64,000 bases of DNA from Utricularia gibba (taxonomy: Eukaryota; Streptophyta; Magnoliopsida; Lamiales; Lentibulariaceae). How positions within the stretch are numbered: position 1 is the stretch's first letter; the number at the start of each line of letters is the position of its first letter. The notes under the pieces were generated by a model. That model was not told the origin of the DNA. It saw only the letters and a list, made by a program, of their open reading frames with translations, and searched no databases. Made by a program: the position numbers and the translations under genes. The DNA lies in NCBI GenBank assembly GCA_002189035.1, contig NEEC01000012.1:3341669-3405668 (forward strand), written 5' to 3'. This document shows, in pieces, positions 23,832-35,875 of the stretch.

Positions 23832-25150
23832 TTTGTATCTGGTGACCCGTGGCAAGTATGGCGTTTTCGAGCGATCCGTGCTGAACATCAGCTCTCGGCC
23901 TTCAGTGTGTTGGCCACCACGTTCGCGACGATGCCGCACGCGACTTGCAAAATCTGCGTTTTATTGGGTGACGTGAAGTATGGGTTTTCGAGCGATCTCT
24001 GAACAAGCTCTGGGTGTGTCCCTACCCGCAGCCTCATGGTGGCCTCGCACACCGTTCGGTATTCGTCGATATCCGCTGCGCCGGCATACCGTTTCGAACC
24101 CCTTTCCGTGCCGGTCAGCTTCCGTGTTGAAAGCATCTTCGTCCGAGGATGCATCAGAGCTCGAATTATCGCCTTATTTAGCCTTCAGATGTGCCACAAA
24201 TTGGCCACCACGTTCGCGACGATGCGAACACGAGAATCGACGCGATTGTGATTTTCGCTTGCAAAAGATCTGCGTTTTATTGGATGACGTGAAGTATGGG
24301 TTTTCGAGCGATCTCTGAACAAGCTCTGGGTGTGTCCTACCCGCAGCCTCATGGTGGCCTCGCACACCGTTCGGTTCGTCCGAGAGATGCATCAGAGCTC
24401 GTGTTGAAAGCTCTTCGTCCGAGGATGCATCAGAGCTCGAATTATCGCCTTATTTAGCCTTCAGATGTGCCACAAATTGGCCACCACGTTCGCGACGATG
24501 CGACTCGGAACACGAGAATCGACGCGATTGTGATTTTCGCCTTGCAAAAATCATCTGAACGTTTTGATCTGGGTGACCCGTGGTAAGTATGGCGTATTTT
24601 CGAGTGCCGGTCAGCTTCCGTGTTGAAAGCATCTTCGTCCGAGGATGCATCAGAGCTCGAATTATCGCCTTATATTAGCCTTCAGATGTGCCACAAATTG
24701 GCCACCACGTTCGCGACGATGCGACTCGGAACACGAGAATCGACGCGATTGTGATTTTCGCTTGCAAAATCTGGTGGCCGATCGCAACACCTGTTCCTCG
24801 CAGTATTTCGGCGGCATATCCTGATGAAACCGTGATGCAGCTCGACGCCTGCATCAGAGCCGGCCATACCGATTTTGGCGAACCTCCTTTGGGTTTTCGC
24901 GATCTGCCGGTCAGCTCTCCGCTGGTTGAAAGCATCGGCATTCGTCCGAGGATCACGCATCAGAGCTCGAATTATCGCCTTATATTAGCCTTCAGATGTG
25001 CCACAAATTGGCCACCACGTTCGCGACGATGCGACTCGGAACACGAGAATCGACGCGATTGTGATTTTCGCCTTGCAAAACATCTGCGTTTGTATCTGGT
25101 GGTGACCCGTGGCAAGTATGGCGTATTTTCGAGGCCGGTCAGCTTCCGTG
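23832..25150 (+). repeat. Local subfamily sharing a ggtgacccgtgg variant
   Basis: Three units in this patch share a variant absent elsewhere that I could find: at 23832-23870, 24563-24603 and 25088-25133 the normal linker is replaced by a ggtgacccgtgg word followed by aagtatggcg and ttttcga. The second and third copies also share the inserted tat before tttcgag and the jump into the ccggtcagcttccg block. Shared derived changes show that these units descend from one altered parent by local copying. Confidence 0.75.
24768..24960 (+). repeat. Most divergent satellite tail (~190 bp)
   Basis: Starting after cttgcaaaatctgg the sequence leaves the consensus for about 190 bp. It still aligns loosely with the second half of the unit (agtatttcggcg, atatcctg, aaaccgtgatg, ggtcagc, ttgaaagcatc, gtccgagga), but with many inserted bases. 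The + strand frame starting upstream at 24688 stays open through it, which is a consequence of the repeat's low stop density. I recognise no protein domain in the translation. It could be an old diverged copy, a fusion with unrelated DNA, or artefactual sequence. Confidence 0.5.
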
Positions 25151-26834
25151 TTGAAAGCTCTTCGTCCGAGGATGCATCAGAGCTCGAATTATCGCCTTAT
25201 ATTAGCCTTCAGATGTGCCACAAATTGGCCACCACGTTCGCGACGATGCGACTCGGAACACGAGAATCGACGCGATTGTGATTTTCGCTTGCAAAACATC
25301 TGCGTTTTATTGGTGACGTGAAGTATGGGTTTTCGAGGCGATCTCTGAACAAGCTCTATTGTCCTCGCAGCGGTATATCCTGAAAACACGCTGCGCCCGG
25401 CATACCGTTTCGAACCCCTTTCCGTGCCGGTCAGCTTCCGTGTTGAAAGCATCTTCGTCCGAGGATGCATCAGAGCTCGAATTATCGCCTTATATTAGCC
25501 TTCAGATGTGCCACAAATTGGCCACCACGTTCGCGACGATGCGACTCGGAACACGAGAATCGACGCGATTGTGATTTTCGCCTTGCAAAACATCTGCGTT
25601 TTTGATCTTCGGAGGATGCACGTCGAAGTTATATTAGCCTTCAGATGTGCCACAAATTGGCCACCACGTTCGCGACGATGCGATCTCGACGCGATTGTGA
25701 ACATCTGCGTTTTATTGCGTCTAGCTCTGGTGTGTCCTACCCGCAGCTCATGGTGGCCTCGCACACCGTTCGGCATTCGTCACGATACCGTTTCTGAATC
25801 TTCGTCCGAGGATGCATGAGCTCACTTATATTAGCCTTCAGATGTGCCACAAATTGGCCACCACGTTCGCGACGATGCGACTCGGAACACGAGAATCGAC
25901 GCGATTGTGATTTTCGCCTTGCAAAAATCTGCGTTTTATTGGGTGACGTGAAGTATGGGTTTTCGAGGCGATCTCTGAACAAGCTCTGGGTGTGTCCCTA
26001 CCCGCAGCCTCATGGTGGCCTCGCACACCGTTCGGTATTTCGGCGATATCTTGAAATTGAGTCACGCTGCGCCGGCATACCGTTTCGAACCCTTTCCGTG
26101 CCGGTCAGCTTCCGTGTTGAAAGCATCTTCGTCCGAGGATGCATCAGAGCTCGAATTATCGCCTTATATTAGCCTTCAGATGTGCCACAAATTGGCCACC
26201 ACGTTCGCGACGATGCGACTCGGAACACGAGAATCGACGCGATTGTGATTTTCGGCAAAATGTTTTATTGACGTGAAGTATGGGTTTTCGAGGCGATCTC
26301 TGAACAAGCTCTGGGTGTGTCCTACCCGCAGCCTCATGGTGGCCTCGCACACCGTTCGGTATTTCGGCGATATCCTGAAAACCGTGATGAGTCACGCTGC
26401 GCCGGCATACCGTTTCGAACCCCTTTCCGTGCCGGTCAGCTTCCGTGTTGAAAGCATCTTCGTCCGAGGATGCATCAGAGCTCGAATTATCGCCTATGGG
26501 TGCCACAAATTGGCCACCACGTTCGCGACGATGCGACTCGGAACACGAGAATCGACGCGATTGTGATTTTCGCTTGCAAAACATCTGCGTTTTATTGGGT
26601 GACGTGAAGTATGGTTTTCGAGCGACGATCTCTACCCGCAGCCTCATGGTGGCCTCGCACACCGTTCGGTACGAGCGATATCGATAAAACAGCCTGCATG
26701 CACGCCTGCGCCGGCCGTTTTCGTTCGTTGAAGTTTCCGAGGCGATCTCTGAACAAGCTCTGGTGTGTCCTACCCAGCCTCATGGTGGCCTCGCACACCG
26801 TTCGGCATTCGTCGATATCTCACGCTGCGCCGGC

Positions 26835-28480
26835 ATACCGTTTCGAACCCTTTCCGTGCCGGTCAGCTTCCGTGTTGAAAGCATCTTCGTCCGAGGATGC
26901 ATCAGAGCTCGAATTATCGCCTTATATTAGCCTTCAGATGTGCCACAAATTGGCCACCACGTTCGCGACGATGCGACTCGGAACACGAGAATCGACGCGA
27001 TTGTGATTTTCGCCTTGCAAAACATCTGCGTTTTATTGGGTGACGTGAAGTATGGGTTTTCGAGGCGATCTCTGAACAAGCTCTGGGTGTGTCCCTACCC
27101 GCAGCCTCATGGTGGCCTCGCACACCGTTCGGCATCTCGGCGATATCCTGAAAGGATGAGTCACGCTGCGCCGGCATACCGTTTCGAACCCCTTTCCGTG
27201 CCGGTCAGCTTCCGTGTTGAAAGCATCTTCGTCCGAGGATGCATCAGAGCTCGAATTATCGCCTTATATTAGCCTTCAGATGTGCCACAAATTGGCCACC
27301 ACGTTCGCGACGATGCGACTCGGAACACGAGAATCGACGCGATTGTGATTTTCGCCTTGCAAAACATCTGCGTTTTATTGGGTGACGTGAAGTATGGGTT
27401 TTCGAGGCGATCTCTGAACAAGCTCTGGGTGTGTTCCTACCCGCAGCCTCATGGTGGCCTCGCACACCGTTCGGCATCTCGTCGATATCTGAAATCGATG
27501 AGTCACGCTGCGCCGGCATACCGTTTCGAACCCTTTCCGTGCCGGTCAGCTTCCGTGTTGAAAGCTTCTTCGTCCGAGGATGCATCAGAGCTCGAATTAT
27601 CGCCTTATATTAGCCTTCAGATGTGCCACAAATTGGCCACCACGTTCGCGACGATGCGACTCGGAACACGAGAATCGACGCGATTGTGATTTTCGCTTGC
27701 AAAACATCTGTTTTATTGGATGACGTGAAGTATGGGTTTCGGCGATCTCTGAACAAGCTCTGGGTGTGTCCCTACCCGCAGCCTCATGGTGGCCTCGCAC
27801 ACGTTCGGTATTCGGCGATTCAAAGATGAGTCACGCTGCGCCCGGCATACCGTTTCGAACCCCTTTCCGTGCCGGTCAGCTTCCGTGTTGAAAGCTCTTC
27901 GTCGAGGATGCATCAGAGCTCGAATTATCGCCTTATATTAGCCTTCAGATGTGCCACAAATTGGCCACCACGTTCGCGACGATGCGACTCGGAACACGAG
28001 AATCGACGCGATTGTGATTTTCGTTGCAAAAATCTGCGTTTTATTGGTGACGTGAAGTATGGGTTTTCGAGCGATCTCTGAACAAGCTCTGGGGTGTCCC
28101 TACCCAGCCTCATGGTGGCCTCGCACACCGTTCGGTATTTCGCATATCTGAAGATGAGTCACGCTGCGCCCGGCATACCGTTTCGAACCCTTTCCGTGCC
28201 GGTCAGCTTCCGTGTTGAAAGCATCTTCGTCCGAGGATGCATCAGAGCTCGAATTATCGCCTTATATTAGCCTTCAGATGTGCCACAAATTGGCCACCAC
28301 GTTCGCGACGATGCGACTCGGAACACGAGAATCGACGCGATTGTGATTTTCGCTTGCAAAACATCTGCGTTTATTGGGTGACGTGAAGTATGGGTTTTCG
28401 AGGCGATCTTGAACAAGCTCTGGTGTGTCCCTACCCGCAGCCTCATGGTGGCCTCGCACACCGTTCGGTATTTCGCGATA
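26835..28480 (+). repeat. Short regular tract
   Basis: About five near-standard units lie between two degraded patches. The hinge forms are mostly gcatcttcg, with one gcttcttcg at about 27564 and one gctcttcg at about 27894. Small deletions become frequent toward the right, such as loss of the g in cgaggcg and of ac in aaaacatc. Confidence 0.82.
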
Positions 28481-30640
28481 TCTGAAGATCATGATAAACC
28501 GTGATGCTCACGCTGCGCCGGCGACCACGTTTCGACTTCTTGCCGGCCGGTCAGCTTCCGTGTTGAAAGCATCTCGTCCGAGGATGCATCAGAGCTCGAA
28601 TTATCGCCTTATTTATTAGCCTTCAGATGTGCCACAAATTGGCCACCACGTTCGCGACGATGCGACTCGGAACACGAGAATCGACGCGATTGTGATTTTC
28701 GCTTGCAAAACATCTGCGTTTTATTGGATGACGTGAAGTATGGGTTTTCGAGCGATCTCTGAACAAGCTCTGGGTGTGTCCCTACCGCAGCCTCATGGTG
28801 GCCTCGCACACCGTTCGGTATTTCGGCGAGTATGGGCTTTTCGAGGCGATCTCTGAATGCAAGCTCGAATTATCGCCTTATATTAGCCTTCAGATGTGCC
28901 ACAAATTGGCCACCACGTTCGCGACGATGCGACGGAACACGAGAATCGACGCGATTGTGATTTTCGCTTGCAAAACATCTGCGTCGCACACCGTTGGATA
29001 TTCGTGCGATATTTCGAGAAAACTGTGATGCAAGCTCACGCTGCGTGTGCCGGCCTACCGTTTCGAACCCGTGGCCTCGCACACCGCTTCCGGTATGAAA
29101 GATATCCGTGAAAATGCATCAGAGCTCGAATTATCGCCTTATATTAGCCTTCAGATGTGCCACAAATTGGCCACCACGTTCGCGACGATGCGACTCGGAA
29201 CACGAGAATCGACGCGATTGTGATTTTCGCCTTGCTTTCCGTCTGCCGGTCAGCTTGGGGCCGACGTGAAAAGCATTTTCGAGAGGTCTGATCAGCTCGG
29301 CTCGATCCTTACCCGCGCCGCCTCATATTAGCCTTCAGCATGTGCCCGAAATTGGCCACCACGTCGTCGCGATCGATGCGATTCGGTCAACACGAGAATC
29401 GCATACCGCGATTGTGCCTTTTCGCTTGCAAAAGCCGTGCGTTCTTATTGGATGACGTGAAGTGATGCATTTTCGAGCTCGAATGAACAAGCTCTTATAT
29501 TAGCCTTCAGATGTGCCACAAATTGGCCACCACGTTCGCGACGATGCGACTCGGCCTCATGGTGGCCGACGATCGATTGTGACCGTTTTCGCTATTCGGC
29601 GATATCTGAAAATGATGAGTCACGCTGCGCCGGCATACCGTTTCGAACCCCTTTCCGTGCTGGTCGTGAGCTTCCGGTTGAACAAATTGGCCACCACGTT
29701 CGCGACGATGCGTCGGAACACGAGAATCGACGCGATTGATTTTCGAAAAATCTGCGTTTTATCGTGAAGTATGGGTTTTCGAGGCGATCTCTGAACAAGC
29801 TCTGGGTGTGTCCCTACCCGCAGCCTCATGGTGGCCTCGCACACCGTTCGGTATATCTAGTCAGATGTGCCTTGAAGACCACGTTCGCGATGATGCGATA
29901 CCGTTTCGGAACACGAGAAGACTTCGCGTGATTTTCGCTTCGTCCGAGGATGCATCAGGGTGACTCGAATTAACAAGCTCGGTGTGTCCTTATATTAGTC
30001 GATATCTTGAAATCAGATGAGTGCTGCATACCGTTTCGAAAGCTTGGCATCACATCACGTTCGCGAGATGTGCCACAAATTGGCCACCACGTTCGCGACG
30101 ATGAGTTTCGGAACACGAGAATCGACGCGATTGTGATTTTCGCTTGCAAAACATCTGCGTTTTATTGGATGACGTGAAGTATGGGTTTTCGAGGCGATCT
30201 CTGAACAAGCTCTGGTGTGTCCCTACCCGCAGCCTCATGGTGGCCTCGCACACCGTTCGGTATTTCGGCGATATCTGAAAACCGTCAATACCGATTTCCG
30301 AGTCCGTGTTGAAAGCATCTTCGTCCGAGGATGCATCAGAGCTCGAATTATCGCCTTATAGCCTTCATACCGTTCGCGACGATCGAACCCGACGCGATTG
30401 TCCGTGCCGGTATGGGTTTTCGAGGCGATCTCTGAACAAGCTCTAGTTGAAAGGTGGCATTCGGCATTCGTCCGAGGATGCACGCTCATACCGTTTCGAG
30501 CTCGTGCCGGTCAGCTTCCGTGTTGAAAGCTTAGGATGCGCTCGAATTATATATAGCCTTCAGATGTGCCACAAATTGGCCACCACGTTCGCGACGATGC
30601 GTGTGCCACAAATTTGGCCACCACGTTCGGAACACGAGAA
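28480..30640 (+). repeat. Second degraded patch: strongly scrambled satellite
   Basis: Satellite words of 8-40 bp are present in altered order and spacing. Examples are 28980-29120, where cgcacaccg, a gatatt word, a gtgatgcaagctcacg fusion and a second gtggcctcgcacaccg appear. In 29236-29500 the core block itself is altered (cagcatgtgcccgaaattgg). In 29840-30060 and 30290-30560 fragments of the dyad, hinge and core are interleaved. A direct duplication of the gtgccacaaat word lies at 30566 and 30603, 37 bp apart. No inserted gene or mobile element is visible. Confidence 0.8.
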
Positions 30641-32172
30641 TCGACGCGATTGTGATTTTCGCTTGCAAAAGATCTGCGTTTTATTGGATGACGTGAAGTA
30701 TGGGTTTTCGAGCGATCTCTGAACAAGCTCTGGGTGTGTCCTACCCGCAGCCTCATGGTGGCTCGCACACCGTTCGGTATTCGGCGATATCCTGAAAACC
30801 GTGATGAGTCACGCTGCGCCGGCATACCGTTTCGACCCCTTTCCGTGCCGGTCAGCTTCCGTGTTGAAAGCATCTTCGTCCGAGGATGCATCAGAGCTCG
30901 AATTATCGCCTTATATTAGCCTTCAGATGTGCCACAAATTGGCCACCACGTTCGCGACGATGCGACTCGGAACACGAGAATCGACGCGATTGTGATTTTC
31001 GTTGCAAAACATCTGCGTTTTATTGGGTGACGTGAAGTATGGGTTTTCGAGCGATCTCTGAACAAGCTCTGGTGTGTCCCTACCCGCAGCCTCATGGTGG
31101 CCTCGCACACCGTTCGGCATTTTCGTCGATATCTTGAAGATGATGAGTCACGCTGCGCCCGGCATACCGTTTCGAACCCCTTCCGTCCGTGCTTCGAAAG
31201 CATCTTCGTCCGAGGATGCATCAGAGCTCGAATTATCGCCTTATATTAGCCTTCAGATGTGCCACAAATTGGCCACCACGTTCGCGACGATGCGACTCGG
31301 AACACGAGAATCGACGCGATTGTGATTTTCGCCTTGCAAAACATCTGCGTTTTATTGGGTGACGTGAAGTATGGGTTTTCGAGGCGATCTCTGAACAAGC
31401 TCTAGGGTGTGTCCTACCCGCAGCCTCATGGTGGCCTCGCACACCGTTCGGCATCTCGGATATCTTGAAAATCGTGATGAGTCACGCTGCGCCGGGCATA
31501 CCGTTTCGAACCCCTTTCCGTGCCGGTCAGCTTCCGTGTTGAAAGCATCTTCGTCCGAGGATGCATCAGAGCTCGAATTATCGCCTTATATTAGCCTTCA
31601 GATGTGCCACAAATTGGCCACCACGTTCGCGACGATGCGACTCGGAACACGAGAATCGACGCGATTGTGATTTTCGGCTTGCAAAACATCTGCGTTTTAT
31701 TGGGTGACGTGAAGTATGGGTTTTCGAGGCGATCTCTGAACAAGCTCTGGTGTGTCCTACCCGCAGCCTCATGGTGGCCTCGCACACCGTTCGGTATTCG
31801 TCGATATCTGAAAACCGTGATGAGTCACGCTGCGCCGGCATACCGTTTCGAACCCCTTTCCGTGCCGGTCAGCTTCCGTGTTGAAAGCATCTTCGTCCGA
31901 GGATGCATCAGAGCTCGAATTATCGCCTTATATTAGCCTTCAGATGTGCCACAAATTGGCCACCGTTCGCGACGATGCGACTCGGAACACGAGAATCGAC
32001 GCGATTGTGATTTTCGCCTTGCAAAACATCTGCGTTTTATTGGGTGATGTGAAGTATGGGTTTTCGAGGCGATCTCTGAACAAGCTCTGGTGTGTCCTAC
32101 CGCAGCCTCATGGTGGCCTCGCACACCGTTCGGCATTTTCGATATCTTGAAATGATGAGTCACGCTGCGCGC

Positions 32173-33476
32173 ATACCGTTTCGAACCCTTCCGTGCCGGT
32201 CAGCTTCCGTGTTGAAAGCATCTTCGTCCGAGGATGCATCAGAGCTCGAATTATCGCCTTATATTAGCCTTCAGATGTGCCACAAATTGGCCACCACGTT
32301 CGCGACGATGCGGAACACGAGAATCGACGCGATTGTGATTTTCGGCTTGCAAAACATCTGCGTTTTATTGGATGACGTGAAGTATGGGTTTTCGAGCGAT
32401 CTCTGAACAAGCTGGTGTGTCCCTACCAGCCTCATGGTGGCCTCGCACACCGTTCGGCAATATCTTGAAATCAAGATGAGTCACGCTGCGCCGGCATACC
32501 GTTTCGAACCCTTTCCGTGCCGGTCAGCTTCCGTGTTGAAAGCATCTTCGTCCGAGGATGCATCAGAGCTCGAATTATCGCCTTATATTAGCCTTCAGAT
32601 GTGCCACAAATTGGCCACCACGTTCGCGACGATGCGGAACACGAGAATCGACGCGATTGTGATTTTCGGTTGCAAAAATCTGCGTTTTATTGGATGACGT
32701 GAAGTATGGGTTTTCGAGCGATCTCTGAACAAGCTCTGGGTGTGTCCCTACCCGCAGCCTCATGGTGGCCTCGCACACCGTTCGGTATTTCGTCGATATC
32801 TGAAATGATGAGTCACGCTGCGCCGGCATACCGTTTCGAACCCCTTTCCGTGCCGGTCAGCTTCCGTGTTGAAAGCATCTTCGTCCGAGGATGCATCAGA
32901 GCTCGAATTATCGCCTTATATTAGCCTTCAGATGTGCCACAAATTGGCCACCACGTTCGCGACGATGCGAACACGAGAATCGACGCGATTGTGATTTTCG
33001 CTTGCAAAACATCTGCGTTTTATTGGATGACGTGAAGTATGGGTTTTCGAGCGATCTCTGAACAAGCTCTGGGTGTGTCCCTACCGCAGCCTCATGGTGG
33101 CCTCGCACACCGTTCGGTATCGATATCTGAAATCGATGAGTCACGCTGCGCCGGCATACCGTTTCGAACCCTTTCCGTGCCGGTCAGCTTCCGTGTTGAA
33201 AGCATCTTCGTCCGAGGATGCATCAGAGCTCGAATTATCGCCTTATATTAGCCTTCAGATGTGCCACAAATTGGCCACCACGTTCGCGACGATGCGGAAC
33301 ACGAGAATCGACGCGATTGTGATTTTCGCTTGCAAAATCTGCGTTTTTGGATGACGTGAAGTATGGGTTTTCGAGCGATCTCTGAACAAGCTCTGGTGTG
33401 TCCTACCCGCAGCCTCATGGTGGCCTCGCACACCGTTCGCATATCCTGAAACCGTGATGAGTCACGCTGCGCCGGC
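32173..33476 (+). repeat. Run of shortened units (321-332 bp)
   Basis: Consecutive starts at 32173, 32496, 32828, 33156 and 33477 give lengths of 323, 332, 328 and 321 bp, clearly below the usual 336-347. The units share loss of the actc bases before ggaacacgag (or a similar loss) and the cgagcg form. This looks like a locally amplified short subtype. Confidence 0.75.
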
Positions 33477-34437
33477 ATACCGTTTCGAACCCTTTCCGTG
33501 CCGGTCAGCTTCCGTGTTGAAAGCATCTTCGTCCGAGGATGCATCAGAGCTCGAATTATCGCCTTATATTAGCCTTCAGATGTGCCACAAATTGGCCACC
33601 ACGTTCGCGACGATGCGACTCGGAACACGAGAATCGACGCGATTGTGATTTTCGCTTGCAAAACATCTGCGTTTTATTGGATGACGTGAAGTATGGGTTT
33701 TCGAGCGATCTCTGAACAAGCTCTGGGTGTGTCCCTACCCGCAGCCTCATGGTGGCCTCGCACACCGTTCGGTATTCGATATCTTGAAGATACAAGAAAA
33801 GTCGTGACGCTCGCGCCTGCGCCGGCACCGTTTCGTTTCGAACTGCCCTTCCCGTGCCGGTCAGCATCCGTCCGAGGATGCATAAGAGCTCTTCGTCCGA
33901 GGATGCATCAGAGCTCGAATTATCGCCTTATATTAGCCTTCAGATGTGCCACAAATCCACGTTCGCGACGTTCGACGATCGGAACTCGGAACAATCGAAT
34001 CGACGCGATTGTGATTTTCGCCTTGCAAAACATCTGCGTTTTATTGGGTGACGTGAAGTATGGGTTTTCGAGGCGATCTCTGAACAAGCTCTAGGTGTGT
34101 CCTATACCCGCAGCCTCATGGTGGCCTCGCACACCGTTCGGTATCGTCGATCTTGCAAGATCAAGATGAGTCAACGCTGCGCCCGGCAGTACGCTGTTTC
34201 CGGCATACCGTTTCGAACCCTTTCCGTGCCGGTCAGCTTCCGTGTTGAAAGCATCTTCGTCCGAGGATGCATCAGAGCTCGAATTATCGCCTTATATTAG
34301 CCTTCAGATGTGCCACAAATTGGCCACCACGTTCGCGACGATGCGACTCGGAACACGAGAATCGACGCGATTGTGATTTTCGCCTTGCAAAACATCTGCG
34401 TTTTATTGGATGACGTGAAGTATGGGTTTTCGAGCGA

Positions 34438-34468
34438 TCTCTGAACAAGCTCTCTCTGAACAAGCTCT
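34438..34468 (+). repeat. 15-bp tandem duplication inside a unit
   Basis: The word tctctgaacaagctc is present twice in direct succession before the usual tgggtgtgtcc. The rest of the unit is standard, so this is an isolated local duplication. Confidence 0.85.
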
Positions 34469-35721
34469 GGGTGTGTCCTACCCGCAGCCTCATGGTGGCC
34501 TCGCACACCGTTCGGTATTTCGGATATCGATGATGAGTCACGCTGCGCCGGCATACCGTTTCGAACCCTTTCCGTGCCGGTCAGCTTCCGTGTTGAAAGC
34601 ATCTTCGTCCGAGGATGCATCAGAGCTCGAATTATCGCCTTATATTAGCCTTCAGATGTGCCACAAATTGGCCACCACGTTCGCGACGATGCGATCGGAA
34701 CACGAGAATCGACGCGATTGTGATTTTCGCTTGCAAAACATCTGCGTTTTATTGGATGACGTGAAGTATGGGTTTTCGAGGCGATCTGAACAAGCTCTGG
34801 TGTGTCCTACCCGCAGCCTCATGGTGGCCTCGCACACCGTTCATTTCGTCGATATCCACGCTGCGCCGGCATACCGTTTCGAACCCTTTCCGTGCCGGTC
34901 AGCTTCCGTGTTGAAAGCATTTCGTCCGAGATGCATCAGAGCTCGAATTATCGCCTTATATTAGCCTTCAGATGTGCCACAAATTGGCCACCACGTTCGC
35001 GACGATGCGACTCGGAACACGAGAATCGACGCGATTGTGATTTTCGCTTGCAAAATCTGCGTTTTATTGGTGACGTGAAGTATGGGTTTTCGAGCGATCT
35101 CTGAACAAGCTCTGGGTGTGTCCTACCCGCAGCCTCATGGTGGCCTCGCACACCGTTCGAATATCTGAAATGATGAGTCACGCTGCGCCGGCATACCGTT
35201 TCGAACCCCTTTCCGTGCCGGTCAGCTTCCGTGTTGAAAGCATCTTCGTCCGAGGATGCATCAGCTCGAATTATCGCCTTATATTAGCCTTCAGATGTGC
35301 CACAAATTGGCCACCACGTTCGCGACGATGCGACTCGGAACACGAGAATCGACGCGATTGTGATTTTCGCCTTGCAAAACATCTGCGTTTTATTGGGTGA
35401 CGTGAAGTATGGGTTTTCGAGCGATCTCTGAACAAGCTCTGGGTGTGTCCTACCGCAGCCTCATGGTGGCCTCGCACACCGTTCGGTATATATCTTGAAA
35501 ACTGATGAGTCACGCTGCGCCGGCATACCGTTTCGAACCCTTTCCGTGCCGGTCAGCTTCCGTGTTGAAAGCATCTTCGTCCGAGATGCATCAGAGCTCG
35601 AATTATCGCCTTATATTAGCCTTCAGATGTGCCAAAATTGGCCACCACGTTCGCGACGATGCGACTCGGAACACGAGAATCGACGCGATTGTGATTTTCG
35701 CTTGCAAAACATCTGCGTTTT

Positions 35722-35875
35722 ACCGTCTTCGTAAGGGGTTTCCATCAGCGATCAGCCTTAAAGCATCTTCGTCCGAGGATGCATCAGAGCTCGAATTATC
35801 GGATGTGCCACAAATTGGCCACCACGTTCGCGACGATGCCTCGTGCACGCAAATCCGCGATATTTTCGGGCGATC
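35722..35875 (+). repeat. Unit with a ~40-bp unfamiliar segment
   Basis: After ctgcgtttta the sequence reads cgtcttcgtaaggggtttcc and continues to atcagcctta before rejoining at aaagcatcttcg. The part from gtaagggg to cagcctta has no clear counterpart in the unit. A second short unfamiliar segment, with tcgtgcacgcaaatccgcg, lies at 35840-35860 after an intact core block. Origin unknown; too short to identify. Confidence 0.55.

Larger units (their letters stand above)
22640..26835 (+). repeat. First degraded patch: enlarged, truncated and rearranged units
   Basis: Core blocks recur, but spacing is irregular. Units around 23200-23720 contain many extra bases in the second half. Units at about 24541-24610 and 25070-25150 jump from the middle of the unit directly into ggtcagcttccgtg, losing the last third. 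At 24366-24430 the dyad region is duplicated. Short non-satellite-like words occur at 25601-25632 and 26680-26740. This patch begins immediately after the stuttered unit. Confidence 0.8.
30640..35720 (+). repeat. Central regular tract with many small deletions
   Basis: Units are in normal order but most have lost a few bases relative to the reference, commonly cgactcgg reduced to cgg or cga, cgaggcg to cgagcg, and aaaacatc to aaaatc. The dominant hinge form is gcatcttcg. At 33786-33900 one unit is more disturbed, and gtccgaggatgcat is duplicated with a 25-bp offset (33870 and 33895). Confidence 0.83.

Noticed and set aside
28480-30640. A transposable element inserted in the satellite and causing the scrambled patch
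   Set aside because: No terminal repeats, target-site duplication, poly-A tail or transposase or reverse-transcriptase-like frame is visible; almost all of the sequence is recognisable satellite words.
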